64,000 nucleotides of DNA from NCBI GenBank assembly GCA_963974715.1, contig CAXBDK010000007.1, positions 186,001 through 250,000 on the forward strand, in the 5' to 3' direction. Origin of the DNA: Sediminicola sp963974715. Its GTDB lineage: Bacteria > Bacteroidota > Bacteroidia > Flavobacteriales > Flavobacteriaceae. Below the pieces are notes generated by a model. The model was not told the origin of the DNA and ran no database searches. It saw nothing but the letters and a program-made list of their open reading frames with translations. The translations under genes and the position numbers were made by a program. Below, in pieces: positions 1-8,868 of this stretch (positions within the stretch are counted from its first letter, which is position 1; the number at the start of each line of letters is the position of its first letter).

Positions 1-2
1 TC

Positions 3-2105
3 TCGCCAAACGAGGTCTTGGTATCCAAAACGCACAAAAAGGATTTCCTGGAAACTTTTGGCAAGCACTTCCATACTTTTTATACGGAAGATTGGATCTT
101 TCAGGACGATTACGCATTGGAGACGCTTACCAAACATTTTAAGACAAAAACGCTCAAAGGCTTTGGGGTAGACCACCTAAAGGAGGGAATCGTGGCCTCG
201 GGCGCGGTCCTGCATTACCTATCGGAAACACAGCACAGCCATTTACAGCATTTGGGCACCTTACAGCGCATTGCCGAAGAGGAGCATATCTGGATGGACA
301 GGTTCACGATCCGGAACCTGGAGCTCTACCACTCCCCCAACCAAAATGCGGTGACGCTCCTGGATGTGATCGATAAGACCATTTCCCCCATGGGTGGGAG
401 GATGCTAAAAAGATGGTTGGCCCTGCCCCTTAAAAACCTGGAAAAGATCCGGCGGCGGCATGAAGTGATCGCCTATCTGTTACAAGATCACCAGACCCTC
501 CAAAAACTGCAACATTGCATCAAACAGATGGGCGACCTGGAGCGTTTGATCTCCAAAGTGGCCACGGGCAAGATATGTCCCAAGGAAGTGGTCCAGTTAA
601 AGAATTCCCTGGAAGCCGTGGTGCCCATAAAACAGCTCACTACCAAGAGTCCGCAAGAAGCGGTAAAGCTGCTTGGCGACCAATTGCACAGCTGCGACCT
701 TCTACGAAGCAAGATCAAGGAAATGCTGAGCGAGGATGCCCCCGCCAACATTTTAAAGGGCGGTACCATCGCCAAAGGGCATTCCGCGGAACTGGACGAA
801 CTGAGGGGATTGGCCCATACCGGAAAGGACTACCTGGACCAGATGTTGGAAAGAGAGACCAAACGTACGGGCATCACTTCCCTTAAGATCGCTTCCAACA
901 ACGTTTTTGGGTATTATATAGAGGTTCGCAATACCCATAAGGATAAGGTGCCGGAAGAATGGATACGCAAGCAGACCTTGGTAAACGCGGAACGCTACAT
1001 TACCGAGGAACTCAAGGAGTACGAATCCAAGATACTTGGGGCCGAGGAACGCATACAGCTTTTGGAACAACAGCTTTTTGCGCAGTTGGTGGTGTGGATC
1101 CAGGAATATATAACCCCGGTACAGAACAATGCCCAATTGGTGGCGCAGTTGGACTGTCTATGTGGCTTTGCCCAATTGGCCCGGGAAAATTCATATGTGG
1201 CCCCCATTATGAACGATACCACGGAACTGGACATCAAAAACGGACGGCATCCCGTGATCGAAAAACAATTGCCCCTAGGTGACATCTATATTGCAAATGA
1301 CGTACTGCTGAACAGGGAAGATCAACAGATAATCATGATCACCGGCCCCAATATGAGCGGGAAATCGGCCTTATTGCGGCAGACCGCCCTCATAGTGCTG
1401 TTGGCCCAGATGGGCAGTTTCGTTCCCGCGGAGGCGGCCACTATTGGGTATGTGGACAAGATATTCACCCGTGTGGGGGCAAGCGACAATATTTCCATGG
1501 GCGAATCCACCTTTATGGTAGAGATGAACGAAACCGCCAGTATCCTTAACAACCTTTCCGAAAGGAGTTTGGTACTGTTGGACGAGATTGGACGTGGTAC
1601 GAGCACCTATGACGGTATTTCCATCGCTTGGGCCATTTCCGAATACCTACACGAGCATCCCGCTAGGGCGAAGACCCTTTTTGCCACCCACTACCATGAG
1701 ATCAATGAGATGGCCAGTAGTTTCCCAAGAATAAAAAATTACAATGTTTCCGTAAAGGAGCTAAAGGACAATGTGCTCTTTTTAAGGAAACTCACCCCTG
1801 GCGGCAGCGAGCACAGTTTTGGGATCCATGTGGCCAAAATGGCCGGTATGCCGCAACAAGTGATCCAAAAGGCTAATAAGATCCTTAAGAAACTGGAGAA
1901 ATCCCATTCCAATGAAGAGCTTACGGACACCTTAAAAACGGCCCAGAACGAGATGCAGCTCAGTTTTTTTAATTTGGACGACCCGCTTTTGGAACAGATC
2001 AAAGAAGAACTGTTGGACTTGGACATCAATACGCTGACCCCCGTGGAAGCGCTGATGAAACTGAACGAAATAAAGCGGCTGTTGACACGGCAGAAAAAAG
2101 GGTAG
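3..2105 (+). CDS. mutS: DNA mismatch repair protein MutS (5' end outside window)
   Basis: The reading frame is open to the window edge, and the first codons (SPNEVLVSK) match the interior of MutS, so roughly the first 170 residues (mismatch-binding domain) lie upstream. The visible part covers the connector, lever/clamp and ATPase domains. The Walker A is GPNMSGKSALLRQ (codons near 1345-1385), with Ser where many MutS have Gly. Walker B is LLDEIGRGTSTYDG and the His loop is FATHYHE. MutS is the cytoplasmic mismatch-recognition ATPase that recruits MutL. The TTG at 18 is not a real start. The stop codon is part of a short hairpin (2103-2122). The next genes downstream are tRNAs with their own promoter. 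Confidence 0.97.
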   Translation, partial: SPNEVLVSKTHKKDFLETFGKHFHTFYTEDWIFQDDYALETLTKHFKTKTLKGFGVDHLKEGIVASGAVLHYLSETQHSHLQHLGTLQRIAEEEHIWMDRFTIRNLELYHSPNQNAVTLLDVIDKTISPMGGRMLKRWLALPLKNLEKIRRRHEVIAYLLQDHQTLQKLQHCIKQMGDLERLISKVATGKICPKEVVQLKNSLEAVVPIKQLTTKSPQEAVKLLGDQLHSCDLLRSKIKEMLSEDAPANILKGGTIAKGHSAELDELRGLAHTGKDYLDQMLERETKRTGITSLKIASNNVFGYYIEVRNTHKDKVPEEWIRKQTLVNAERYITEELKEYESKILGAEERIQLLEQQLFAQLVVWIQEYITPVQNNAQLVAQLDCLCGFAQLARENSYVAPIMNDTTELDIKNGRHPVIEKQLPLGDIYIANDVLLNREDQQIIMITGPNMSGKSALLRQTALIVLLAQMGSFVPAEAATIGYVDKIFTRVGASDNISMGESTFMVEMNETASILNNLSERSLVLLDEIGRGTSTYDGISIAWAISEYLHEHPARAKTLFATHYHEINEMASSFPRIKNYNVSVKELKDNVLFLRKLTPGGSEHSFGIHVAKMAGMPQQVIQKANKILKKLEKSHSNEELTDTLKTAQNEMQLSFFNLDDPLLEQIKEELLDLDINTLTPVEALMKLNEIKRLLTRQKKG

Positions 2106-2122
2106 GGCCATGCCAGGCCCTA
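2103..2122 (+). terminator. hairpin overlapping the mutS stop codon, possible weak terminator
   Basis: TAGGGCC (2103-2109) pairs with GGCCCTA (2116-2122) around a 6-base loop; the stem starts at the mutS stop codon. A short T run (GGTTTTTAA) follows only about 8 bases later, so termination is possible but not convincing. Confidence 0.35.
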
Positions 2123-2209
2123 GATGCTTGGTTTTTAACGGCTTTTGCAAAGGACTTGATCGGGGGACATGGAAAATCCAACTTTTTATTTCTTTTTGAT
2201 AAAAATTCC

Positions 2210-2239
2210 TTTGCCTTTTATAGAATTGTATTAAATTTG
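2210..2239 (+). promoter_or_regulatory. Bacteroidota-type promoter of the tRNA-Gly/tRNA-Leu unit
   Basis: TTTG at 2210-2213 and TAAATTTG at 2232-2239 are separated by 18 bases, matching the Flavobacterium consensus TTTG/N17-23/TAnnTTTG. The predicted transcript start is near 2245, about 45 bases before the tRNA-Gly gene. Confidence 0.7.
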
Positions 2240-2290
2240 CATCCGCATCTTAGGAAGATGCCGCCTTTGTGGCGATTGTTCTTTACAAAT

Positions 2291-2363
2291 GCGAAAATAG
2301 CTCAGTTGGTAGAGCGCCACCTTGCCAAGGTGGAGGTCGCGGGTTCGAATCCCGTTTTTCGCT
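2291..2363 (+). tRNA. tRNA-Gly (anticodon GCC)
   Basis: A full cloverleaf can be drawn. The acceptor GCGAAAA pairs with TTTTCGC, the D arm is GCTC-AGTTGGTA-GAGC, the anticodon arm is CCACC-TTGCCAA-GGTGG with anticodon GCC, and the T arm is GCGGG-TTCGAAT-CCCGT. The discriminator is T and CCA is genomically encoded at 2364-2366. Confidence 0.97.
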
Positions 2364-2411
2364 CCACAACATCCACGTTCTACCAATGGTGGATACGCTG
2401 CGAAAGCAGAT

Positions 2412-2495
2412 GCTCGAGTGGTGGAATTGGTAGACACGTTGGACTTAAAATCCAATGGACATTAGTCCGTGCGGGTTCAAGTCCCGCCTCGAGTA
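2412..2495 (+). tRNA. tRNA-Leu (anticodon TAA)
   Basis: This is a class II tRNA of 84 bases. The acceptor GCTCGAG pairs with CTCGAGT (first pair G-U), the anticodon stem is TTGGA/TCCAA with loop CTTAAAA (anticodon TAA), the long variable arm is GGAC-ATTA-GTCC, and the T arm is GCGGG-TTCAAGT-CCCGC. The discriminator is A. The next bases are CAC, so CCA is not encoded, unlike in the neighbouring tRNA-Gly. Confidence 0.96.
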
Positions 2496-2499
2496 CACA

Positions 2500-2536
2500 A
2501 ACCCTTGTAAATCTGCTGATTTTTAAGGGTTTTTTG
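2500..2536 (+). terminator. rho-independent terminator after tRNA-Leu
   Basis: AACCCTT (2500-2506) pairs with AAGGGTT (2525-2531), followed directly by a T run. It lies 5 bases after the tRNA-Leu gene. Confidence 0.65.
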
Positions 2537-2645
2537 TTTGAGGCCACTACTTTTGCACACCTCGTTTGCTCCTTAGCTTTAAAATAGTCTTCTTAAATTT
2601 ATTCGTGGTCTTCCTTACCCACGGGACCTCTTCTACAGATTTGCG

Positions 2646-5039
2646 TCAGTCGGCCAAAACATGAATTCGCTTGGATGTGGAAATCAATTTACCATCTGAA
2701 CCCATCCCCTCAATATACAGGAGAATTTCATTTTGATCCATTACCGGAATTTTGATTGTGGTAGGTCTGTTTTTATTTAAAATTACCTGAGAATGCCAGT
2801 CCAACGCTCCATAGTTCCGAAATGTGCTATGGAAATGATCTACATAACCAGGATTGTAGTATTCCTCTGGTCTGCTGAATCCATTTTCGATCAGAAAAGA
2901 AATATAACGTTCCTTTTTTTCCAAAATATAATGTCCCGACCGTAGGTTTAAGGAAATAAATCCATACCCCGCATTGTCATAAACAATAGACTGAACCCTA
3001 CTCAATGGCATCGACAATAGATCGGTGCCATCACTTACCAATCCCCCAATTATCACCGGGACCGGTACACGAAGCGCTATGGAGGAAGGGGGTGGCGTTC
3101 TCGACAGGACCGTTACCCTTCCCTCACTTATTTTAATCCTATACCCCAATGTGCTCAGGTAATTTACTACCGTTACCCTTCTTTTAATATCGTCATCGGT
3201 TATTATTCTTCCGCTGTTCACCGCGGAATTGATCCGCAAATCCTTTAATTTTTGATCGGTGACCACCACTTCGTCCAAAAAAATGGTTTTTTCCGGTTGG
3301 GGTCTTTTTTGAAGTACATTTGGCATTATTATAGGCATGCCGTCCGTTTTGGTGAACGATTTTCTTTCAGAGGGTTTTACCTGTATTCCCGTTGGGGAAT
3401 CCTTATCCCCAATATTCACAAATTCAATTTCCGCCTTCGGTTTTCTAAGGGATCTCTTTGCGTCCAATACCGAAATTCTCAAAGAATCCCCTTTAAACAA
3501 TATTGCATTGCCCTGAAATTTTTTATCGGGCTCAATAGGCAAAATTAAAGGAGCGCCCAGTCCATTGGTATACCCCCAAACAAACTCTTCCCTTTTTAGA
3601 TCGGCATCCAATATTTTTCCGCGGACGTCCACCCCTGATTCAAAAGCATATTTATATTTCGAGGGGCCGTTAAAAATTTGATCCCAATTATAGGTGCCCC
3701 ACCCCTGAATTAGCAGTAAAATATCAAGATCGAACAAACTTTTACGGTTCCACTTAGCTATATAATCAGTTGGTTGTGCCCCTTCAATACCCAAATACGG
3801 CCTTAGAAGAAACGAAGAAATTAGGGAATTGTCGGGAGCATACGAAATAGTTTCAAACGGTAGGGCGGATATGCTTAACGACATACTTCCCTCATATGGG
3901 TCTGTCAAAGTTAGATCTATATTAAGTGAATCTTTAGACTCGTTCATTTCATATGTCAGGTTTATATCAGCAATGGTTTTCTCGGCACCATACCCATTAA
4001 AGAACAAACGGCCCAAAATTGGACGATAGGAACTATCAAAAACCGTTATGGCATTTACCCCATATGGAAGCTGGGACTTCTTCATGATAAAAGAGTTCAA
4101 TGCAGATTTGATCATGAGCTCTTGTACGGAAATCTCACCATTTTTGTGCACGGCTATATAAATTGGTTTTTGATGGATTTCGTTCAATGTTTTGGAATTT
4201 GTTTCGATCTCACCATAAATTTTATCCGGATCGATGGAATTCATGCGCAGCACCATACCCAGTGTTTCCGCCATCGGAAGCTCCTGGGCAACGTATACAC
4301 CATTCTTTAATTTCACCTTCAAAGAATAATGGCGGTCAGCTTCCATGAAAAAAGTGACCTTTCCCATGCCATGGTCATTGACCACTAAATTATCTTTAAG
4401 GACATGGCCCATTTCATCTACCAATGTTATATTTTCTATGGATACATCTTTCCAGGAATGTCCGGAAACCTGAAATCCAATAGTGTTGTTTACATCTTTC
4501 ACCAGTTTTCCGCCTTCCGGATAGATGTCTATGACTATATCGTTCGATAATTTCCTTGTGGGGTCATGGACGATCCCTTCTTGAAATACCTGAAATTCCT
4601 GTATATAAGGTTTTAAAACTGGAAAGTTTTTCATCCAAGTTGTATGCGATTCTATGTAGTAATCTTTACCGGTATAACTGGAATCTATAGTGAACGTACC
4701 ATATCCGATTCCATCCTGCAGAAATATCATCTTGTGATCTATTACCGATCCTTTCGCATCCAAAATTGACACGTGCAGATTAACGCTTTCTATTGATGGA
4801 AGTTCTGTGCGTTGATCAAGCACATAGGCCGTAAACCATATATTTTCCCCTTTGGAGAACACGGTTTTATTTAAATGCAGATGTATGTTTTCCCTTAAAG
4901 GACCATAAAAACTATCATTTTTTTTAATAATATGTGAGCGATCAATATCTTGTGACCATACTGATGTTTTGCAGAAAAAAAGAACAACCAAAAGGGACGT
5001 CAGAAGTATAGTTGACAATTGTTTAATGTATCCACTCAT
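2646..5039 (-). CDS. secreted MG2-domain protein with TonB-plug-like C-terminal region
   Basis: 797 residues with an N-terminal signal sequence (hydrophobic core, then VWSQ). Near residue 50 the stretch HLHLNKTVFSKGENIWFTAY is typical of the MG2 (alpha-2-macroglobulin-like) domain in Bacteroidota envelope proteins. Around residues 590-720 (from FLDEVVVTD) there is a segment like a TonB-dependent receptor plug, but no beta-barrel follows. Proteins of this architecture are common and functionally unassigned in Bacteroidota; an envelope or outer-membrane role is inferred. The gene stands alone, divergent from the DinB-like gene. Its DNA looks more AT-rich than the flanking genes, which may mean separate acquisition. 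Confidence 0.7.
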   Translation of the reverse strand: MSGYIKQLSTILLTSLLVVLFFCKTSVWSQDIDRSHIIKKNDSFYGPLRENIHLHLNKTVFSKGENIWFTAYVLDQRTELPSIESVNLHVSILDAKGSVIDHKMIFLQDGIGYGTFTIDSSYTGKDYYIESHTTWMKNFPVLKPYIQEFQVFQEGIVHDPTRKLSNDIVIDIYPEGGKLVKDVNNTIGFQVSGHSWKDVSIENITLVDEMGHVLKDNLVVNDHGMGKVTFFMEADRHYSLKVKLKNGVYVAQELPMAETLGMVLRMNSIDPDKIYGEIETNSKTLNEIHQKPIYIAVHKNGEISVQELMIKSALNSFIMKKSQLPYGVNAITVFDSSYRPILGRLFFNGYGAEKTIADINLTYEMNESKDSLNIDLTLTDPYEGSMSLSISALPFETISYAPDNSLISSFLLRPYLGIEGAQPTDYIAKWNRKSLFDLDILLLIQGWGTYNWDQIFNGPSKYKYAFESGVDVRGKILDADLKREEFVWGYTNGLGAPLILPIEPDKKFQGNAILFKGDSLRISVLDAKRSLRKPKAEIEFVNIGDKDSPTGIQVKPSERKSFTKTDGMPIIMPNVLQKRPQPEKTIFLDEVVVTDQKLKDLRINSAVNSGRIITDDDIKRRVTVVNYLSTLGYRIKISEGRVTVLSRTPPPSSIALRVPVPVIIGGLVSDGTDLLSMPLSRVQSIVYDNAGYGFISLNLRSGHYILEKKERYISFLIENGFSRPEEYYNPGYVDHFHSTFRNYGALDWHSQVILNKNRPTTIKIPVMDQNEILLYIEGMGSDGKLISTSKRIHVLAD

Positions 5040-5321
5040 TATTCAATCGATTTAAATCCAGCCAGCCTTACAAAAAAAGAGTTCATAATGGCCGGCCACA
5101 ACACATCCCTAAATGTAACGATTTTTGGCTAAGAATATATATTTGGCGTAGCATTCTTTCCCAAATCCGGATAAGTAGCCGTCATAAGGATTATCTTAAA
5201 ATGAAAGGGTTAAACTTTCTAATGGGAAAAATTTCCGTTACTCCATAATGCGTTAAGGGGATGTTAAGAACAAGCCATAATTAGAGCACATGTACTACAT
5301 TAGAAATATAAACCACTTCAG

Positions 5322-5876
5322 ATGAAAGCCTTACCTTTTCTTTTGCCGATATTCCTTTTTAGCCTTTGTTTACAGGCACAACGTAAAATAGAACCTCCGG
5401 AAGGGTATAGCCATGACATAGGCACCATGATCGTTATGCTGGACAACCTTAAGGGACGGGTAGAATCGATGGTAAAGAATTTAGATCAGGAAAGTACCGA
5501 CTTTTTAATGGATGACGAATCCAATCGTATCGGGGCGATCATTTATCATTTGGCGGCCACGGAAGCCTATTATCAAGTTTACACCTTTGAAAATAGGGGA
5601 TTGACCGACGAAGAAAATGCCGAATGGGAGGTAGCCCTCAATCTTGGCGATGCAGCTCGGAAAAAGTTAAAGGAGAAACCGATCGGGTATTATCTGGATA
5701 TATATGATAAGGTCAGGGAAAAGACCAAAACCCTTTTAAAAACAAAGGATGATACTTGGTTTGCGGCCGATAACGGCTCTATGAGCAATCAGTTCGCCTG
5801 GTTCCACGTGATGGAGCACCAAGCAAATCATATGGGGCAACTTGCCCTGATCACCAAACGTCTTCCCAAAAATTAA
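5322..5876 (+). CDS. exported DinB-like (four-helix metal-binding) protein
   Basis: 184 residues. An N-terminal signal peptide ends near LCLQAQ, so the protein is probably periplasmic. The rest reads as a DinB/YfiT-like four-helix bundle, with a His in IIYHLAATEAYY (about residue 75) and the HVMEHQANHMGQ cluster near residues 165-176, placed like the three metal ligands of the family. Many DinB-like proteins are thiol-dependent metalloenzymes, but the substrate here is unknown. A signal peptide is seen in only part of the family. The gene is monocistronic. Confidence 0.75.
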   Translation: MKALPFLLPIFLFSLCLQAQRKIEPPEGYSHDIGTMIVMLDNLKGRVESMVKNLDQESTDFLMDDESNRIGAIIYHLAATEAYYQVYTFENRGLTDEENAEWEVALNLGDAARKKLKEKPIGYYLDIYDKVREKTKTLLKTKDDTWFAADNGSMSNQFAWFHVMEHQANHMGQLALITKRLPKN

Positions 5877-6027
5877 CACCGCCTACAAAAACGACATATG
5901 ATCAACGGTATAAGCCGACCTCATCGAGCACTATTGTCAAAAATAGAGGACTATTGGCAAAAACCCAGTTTAAGGAAGCAACCTTAGCGGCTATTTTATA
6001 TCTAGTGAATGACCAAACCGTTGAACC

Positions 6028-6639
6028 ATGCCCAAGACCTGGATCATATTATTCCTATTGATGTGTTTCACATTACATTCCCAGAACGGTCCGAAATCGC
6101 TTAGATTGGGTGTGACCCTATCCTCGGATTACAATATAAGCTCCCAAAATATAGACCTCGGCAATTATATGGGGTATATCGCCTCCTACGACAGAACTAA
6201 TTATAGTTTGGGGCTTCAAGCTGAAAAATTCCTTACATCGGACATGTCCGTCAACCTTGGCCTACAGTTTTCCCAAAAAAATTTCACGGGCACGTTTTAC
6301 TGCGCCGTCTGTGATTGGGCGATTCCCCCAGATCCGGAGAACATCCGGATGCAATTCCTAGAAATCCCAATAGGCTTAAGAAAGTATTTCCTTCCAGGGA
6401 AATGGAAGCTTTTTGCCGATGTTGGATTGCTCAACCAAATTGCCCTCGAGAACGACCTGGAAACAAACGGCTACCTTCTCAGCGCAACTATAGGCGGGGG
6501 AACGGAATACAGAATCGGGGAACACTGGTCGCTTCAACTAAGGGCCTTGTACAACAGGGCATTGACGGATACCTTCGAAGGTTCAGACCATAAAATGCAG
6601 TTCCTTGCTTTTGGGATGGGCATTATGACAAGTTTATAA
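6028..6639 (+). CDS. outer membrane beta-barrel protein
   Basis: 203 residues. The signal peptide ends after TLHSQ. Repeated amphipathic strands, Gly/aromatic-rich turns and a short hydrophobic C-terminus fit a small outer-membrane barrel of the PorT/OmpX-like type (outer_membrane_beta-barrel domain of Bacteroidota). Motifs such as EIPIGLRKYF and GGGTEYRIGEHWSLQLRALY are typical. No enzymatic motif is visible. It lies between the DinB-like gene and a lipoprotein gene without a shared function that I can infer. Confidence 0.65.
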   Translation: MPKTWIILFLLMCFTLHSQNGPKSLRLGVTLSSDYNISSQNIDLGNYMGYIASYDRTNYSLGLQAEKFLTSDMSVNLGLQFSQKNFTGTFYCAVCDWAIPPDPENIRMQFLEIPIGLRKYFLPGKWKLFADVGLLNQIALENDLETNGYLLSATIGGGTEYRIGEHWSLQLRALYNRALTDTFEGSDHKMQFLAFGMGIMTSL

Positions 6640-6783
6640 CGAAGTGATCTAAACTTTTCCCAAGAATGTCCAAATCGTTCAATAGGTCGATGTCCACGAA
6701 TAATAGATGTAACTGCGCGAAAAATAAAGGAGCATTTCCCGAGCGGTATACTTGAAATACCTTGCACCATAAACTTTTTCCTT

Positions 6784-7374
6784 ATGGCAATGCACTTCTT
6801 TTTTAGGATATTTCTTTTGATCCCCTGTTTTCTTTTTGTCAGCTGTTCTTCTTCCGATGATGGGACCGGAACGGATGCCGATGGCAACGACAATCCTGAT
6901 GGGTATTATTTCAGGGTGAACATGGACAATGAGCCCCTGACCTACGAATACGATGTCTCAGGCGCCAATTTAAGCGGTAATTTTAACAATACCACCAATG
7001 ATGGCACCTATGTGGTTTCCATTGCCTGTACCCAGAATATCCGGGAAAGCGGCAAAAACAACATGGTATTTTCGCTCGCCAGCGATGTCCCCTTTGTGGC
7101 AGGCACCACCTATTCGAACGCTGCATCCCCTACCACCGTTGAACCCGATCTATTTGTAGTTGCCTATCTGGACGGACAGGGGCGCCTTTACAATACCTAT
7201 AATGAAAATGTCCTACTCCTCACCTTTCCCGATGCCATGGCCAATTCTTGGATTCGGTTTACCGAAGTTACCGATATCTATATGGAAGGCGCTTTTTCCG
7301 GTTCGATATATAACGCCGAAAACGGCACTATCTCCTTGACAGAAGGGGAGTTTAAATTAAAACGCTTCAAATAG
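6784..7374 (+). CDS. hypothetical lipoprotein
   Basis: 196 residues. A lipoprotein signal peptide ends in the lipobox FVSC (Cys about residue 21), followed by SSSDDGTGTDADGND, a Ser/Asp-rich linker of the kind found on surface-exposed Bacteroidota lipoproteins. The mature part is beta-rich with no motif I recognise. Translation could also start two codons later (second Met). Function unknown. Confidence 0.65.
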   Translation: MAMHFFFRIFLLIPCFLFVSCSSSDDGTGTDADGNDNPDGYYFRVNMDNEPLTYEYDVSGANLSGNFNNTTNDGTYVVSIACTQNIRESGKNNMVFSLASDVPFVAGTTYSNAASPTTVEPDLFVVAYLDGQGRLYNTYNENVLLLTFPDAMANSWIRFTEVTDIYMEGAFSGSIYNAENGTISLTEGEFKLKRFK

Positions 7375-7584
7375 GACAAGATACCTACCCTCCTACTCCT
7401 CTTAAAAGAATTCACTTCCTCTCCTTTAACGGACATTTCGATATGCCAAGGGCAACCGAAAAAAATTGTGGGAAAAATGGAAATATGTGGTTCCAATGAA
7501 ATACATTTAAACCGCTGTACGCCCCATGGTCATTCGCTATGGAATCCGATGGAAGTATGGACGCCAAACTTTCGCATAAGGGAA

Positions 7585-8868
7585 ATGAAACAAAAAAAAT
7601 TGGCCCTGCACTGGCAGATCCTTTTGGGAATGGCCGCAGGGGTTCTATTTGCACTGTTGCTCACCAATTTTAACTGGGGCGCCGCTTTTATAAGGGATTG
7701 GATAAAACCATTTGGGAACATCTTTATCAATTCCCTTAAACTGATCGCCGTTCCCTTGATCTTGGCCTCGCTCATCAAGGGAATTTCAGACCTGAAGGAC
7801 ATTTCCAAGTTGTCCAAAATGGGTACCCGCACCATTCTTACGTTTATCGGCACCACTATCGTGGCGGTTTCGATCGGTCTTGTGCTGGTGAACATTATTA
7901 AACCTGGATTGGCCATCTCGGAAGTTACCCGAAACGACCTTTTGAACAGTTATCAGGGCGATGTCTCCGGAAAAATAGCCGTGGCCCAGGAGCAAAAACG
8001 ATCGGGACCCTTACAAGCTTTGGAAGATCTTGTGCCCAGCAATATTTTTGCGGCGGCATCGGACAATACCAATATGCTACAGGTAATTTTCTTTGCCGTT
8101 TTTTTTGGTCTGGGGCTTATCCTTATCCCTGAATCCACTGCAAAACCGGTAAAGGATTTTTTTGATGGTTTCAATGAGGTAATCCTGAAGATGATCGATC
8201 TGATCATGAAAATGGCCCCCTACGGGGTTTTTGCACTCTTGGCCGCCTTGGTAGTGGAATCTCCCAGTCCGGATCTTTTTACGGCCTTGGGCATGTATGC
8301 TTTAACGGTCCTCATTGGTCTTGCCCTGATGTTATGCGTTTACGCCGCCATGGTATGGTTCTCCACCAAAAAAACCCCTGCCTTTTTCTTTAAGGGCATC
8401 GCCCCGGCACAGCTTCTGGCCTTTTCCACCAGTTCCAGTGCCGCCACCCTCCCCGTGACCATGGAACGTGTTGAGGAACATTTGGGGGTGCAGAAGGAAG
8501 TGGGAAGCTTTGTACTGCCCATTGGCGCCACTATAAATATGGACGGTACAAGTCTGTACCAAGCGGTAGCGGCCGTTTTTATTGCGCAAGCTTTTGGGAT
8601 GGATCTAGGACTATCGGCCCAATTGGGGATCATTGCTACCGCTACGTTGGCATCCATCGGATCCGCCGCCGTACCAGGTGCGGGGATGGTGATGCTGGTA
8701 ATCGTCCTGGCCCAGGCCGGGATACCGGAAGCTGGTCTGGCCCTGATCTTTGCGGTAGACCGACCGTTGGATATGTGCAGGACCACCATAAATGTTACGG
8801 GAGATGCTGCCGTATCAATGATGGTAGCGAAATCAGTAAACAAACTGGATACCGTAGAACAGTCTTAA
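7585..8868 (+). CDS. dicarboxylate/amino acid:cation symporter (DAACS family)
   Basis: 427 residues from the ATG at 7585. The open frame extends back to 7468, but the upstream part has no membrane character, and MKQKKLALHWQI is the usual family start. GltP/GltPh-like features: the Ser-rich hairpin STSSSAATLP, NMDGTSLYQ in TM7, and PGAGMVML plus DRPLDMCRTTINVTGD in HP2/TM8. It should import dicarboxylates such as glutamate, aspartate, succinate or fumarate with Na+ or H+; the exact substrate cannot be read. The stop codon overlaps that of the convergent CLC gene by four bases (TTAA). Confidence 0.9.
   Translation: MKQKKLALHWQILLGMAAGVLFALLLTNFNWGAAFIRDWIKPFGNIFINSLKLIAVPLILASLIKGISDLKDISKLSKMGTRTILTFIGTTIVAVSIGLVLVNIIKPGLAISEVTRNDLLNSYQGDVSGKIAVAQEQKRSGPLQALEDLVPSNIFAAASDNTNMLQVIFFAVFFGLGLILIPESTAKPVKDFFDGFNEVILKMIDLIMKMAPYGVFALLAALVVESPSPDLFTALGMYALTVLIGLALMLCVYAAMVWFSTKKTPAFFFKGIAPAQLLAFSTSSSAATLPVTMERVEEHLGVQKEVGSFVLPIGATINMDGTSLYQAVAAVFIAQAFGMDLGLSAQLGIIATATLASIGSAAVPGAGMVMLVIVLAQAGIPEAGLALIFAVDRPLDMCRTTINVTGDAAVSMMVAKSVNKLDTVEQS

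Noticed and set aside
2156..2587. 143-codon frame across the two tRNA genes
   Set aside because: It overlaps both tRNAs and their promoter; it is an accidental open frame.
5124..5145. TTTG and TATATTTG upstream of the DinB-like gene
   Set aside because: The spacing is only 10 bases, well below the 17-23 expected, and the site is about 180 bases from the gene.
7468..7584. 39-codon extension of the DAACS symporter
   Set aside because: The segment has no membrane or domain character, and family members start at the position of the ATG at 7585.
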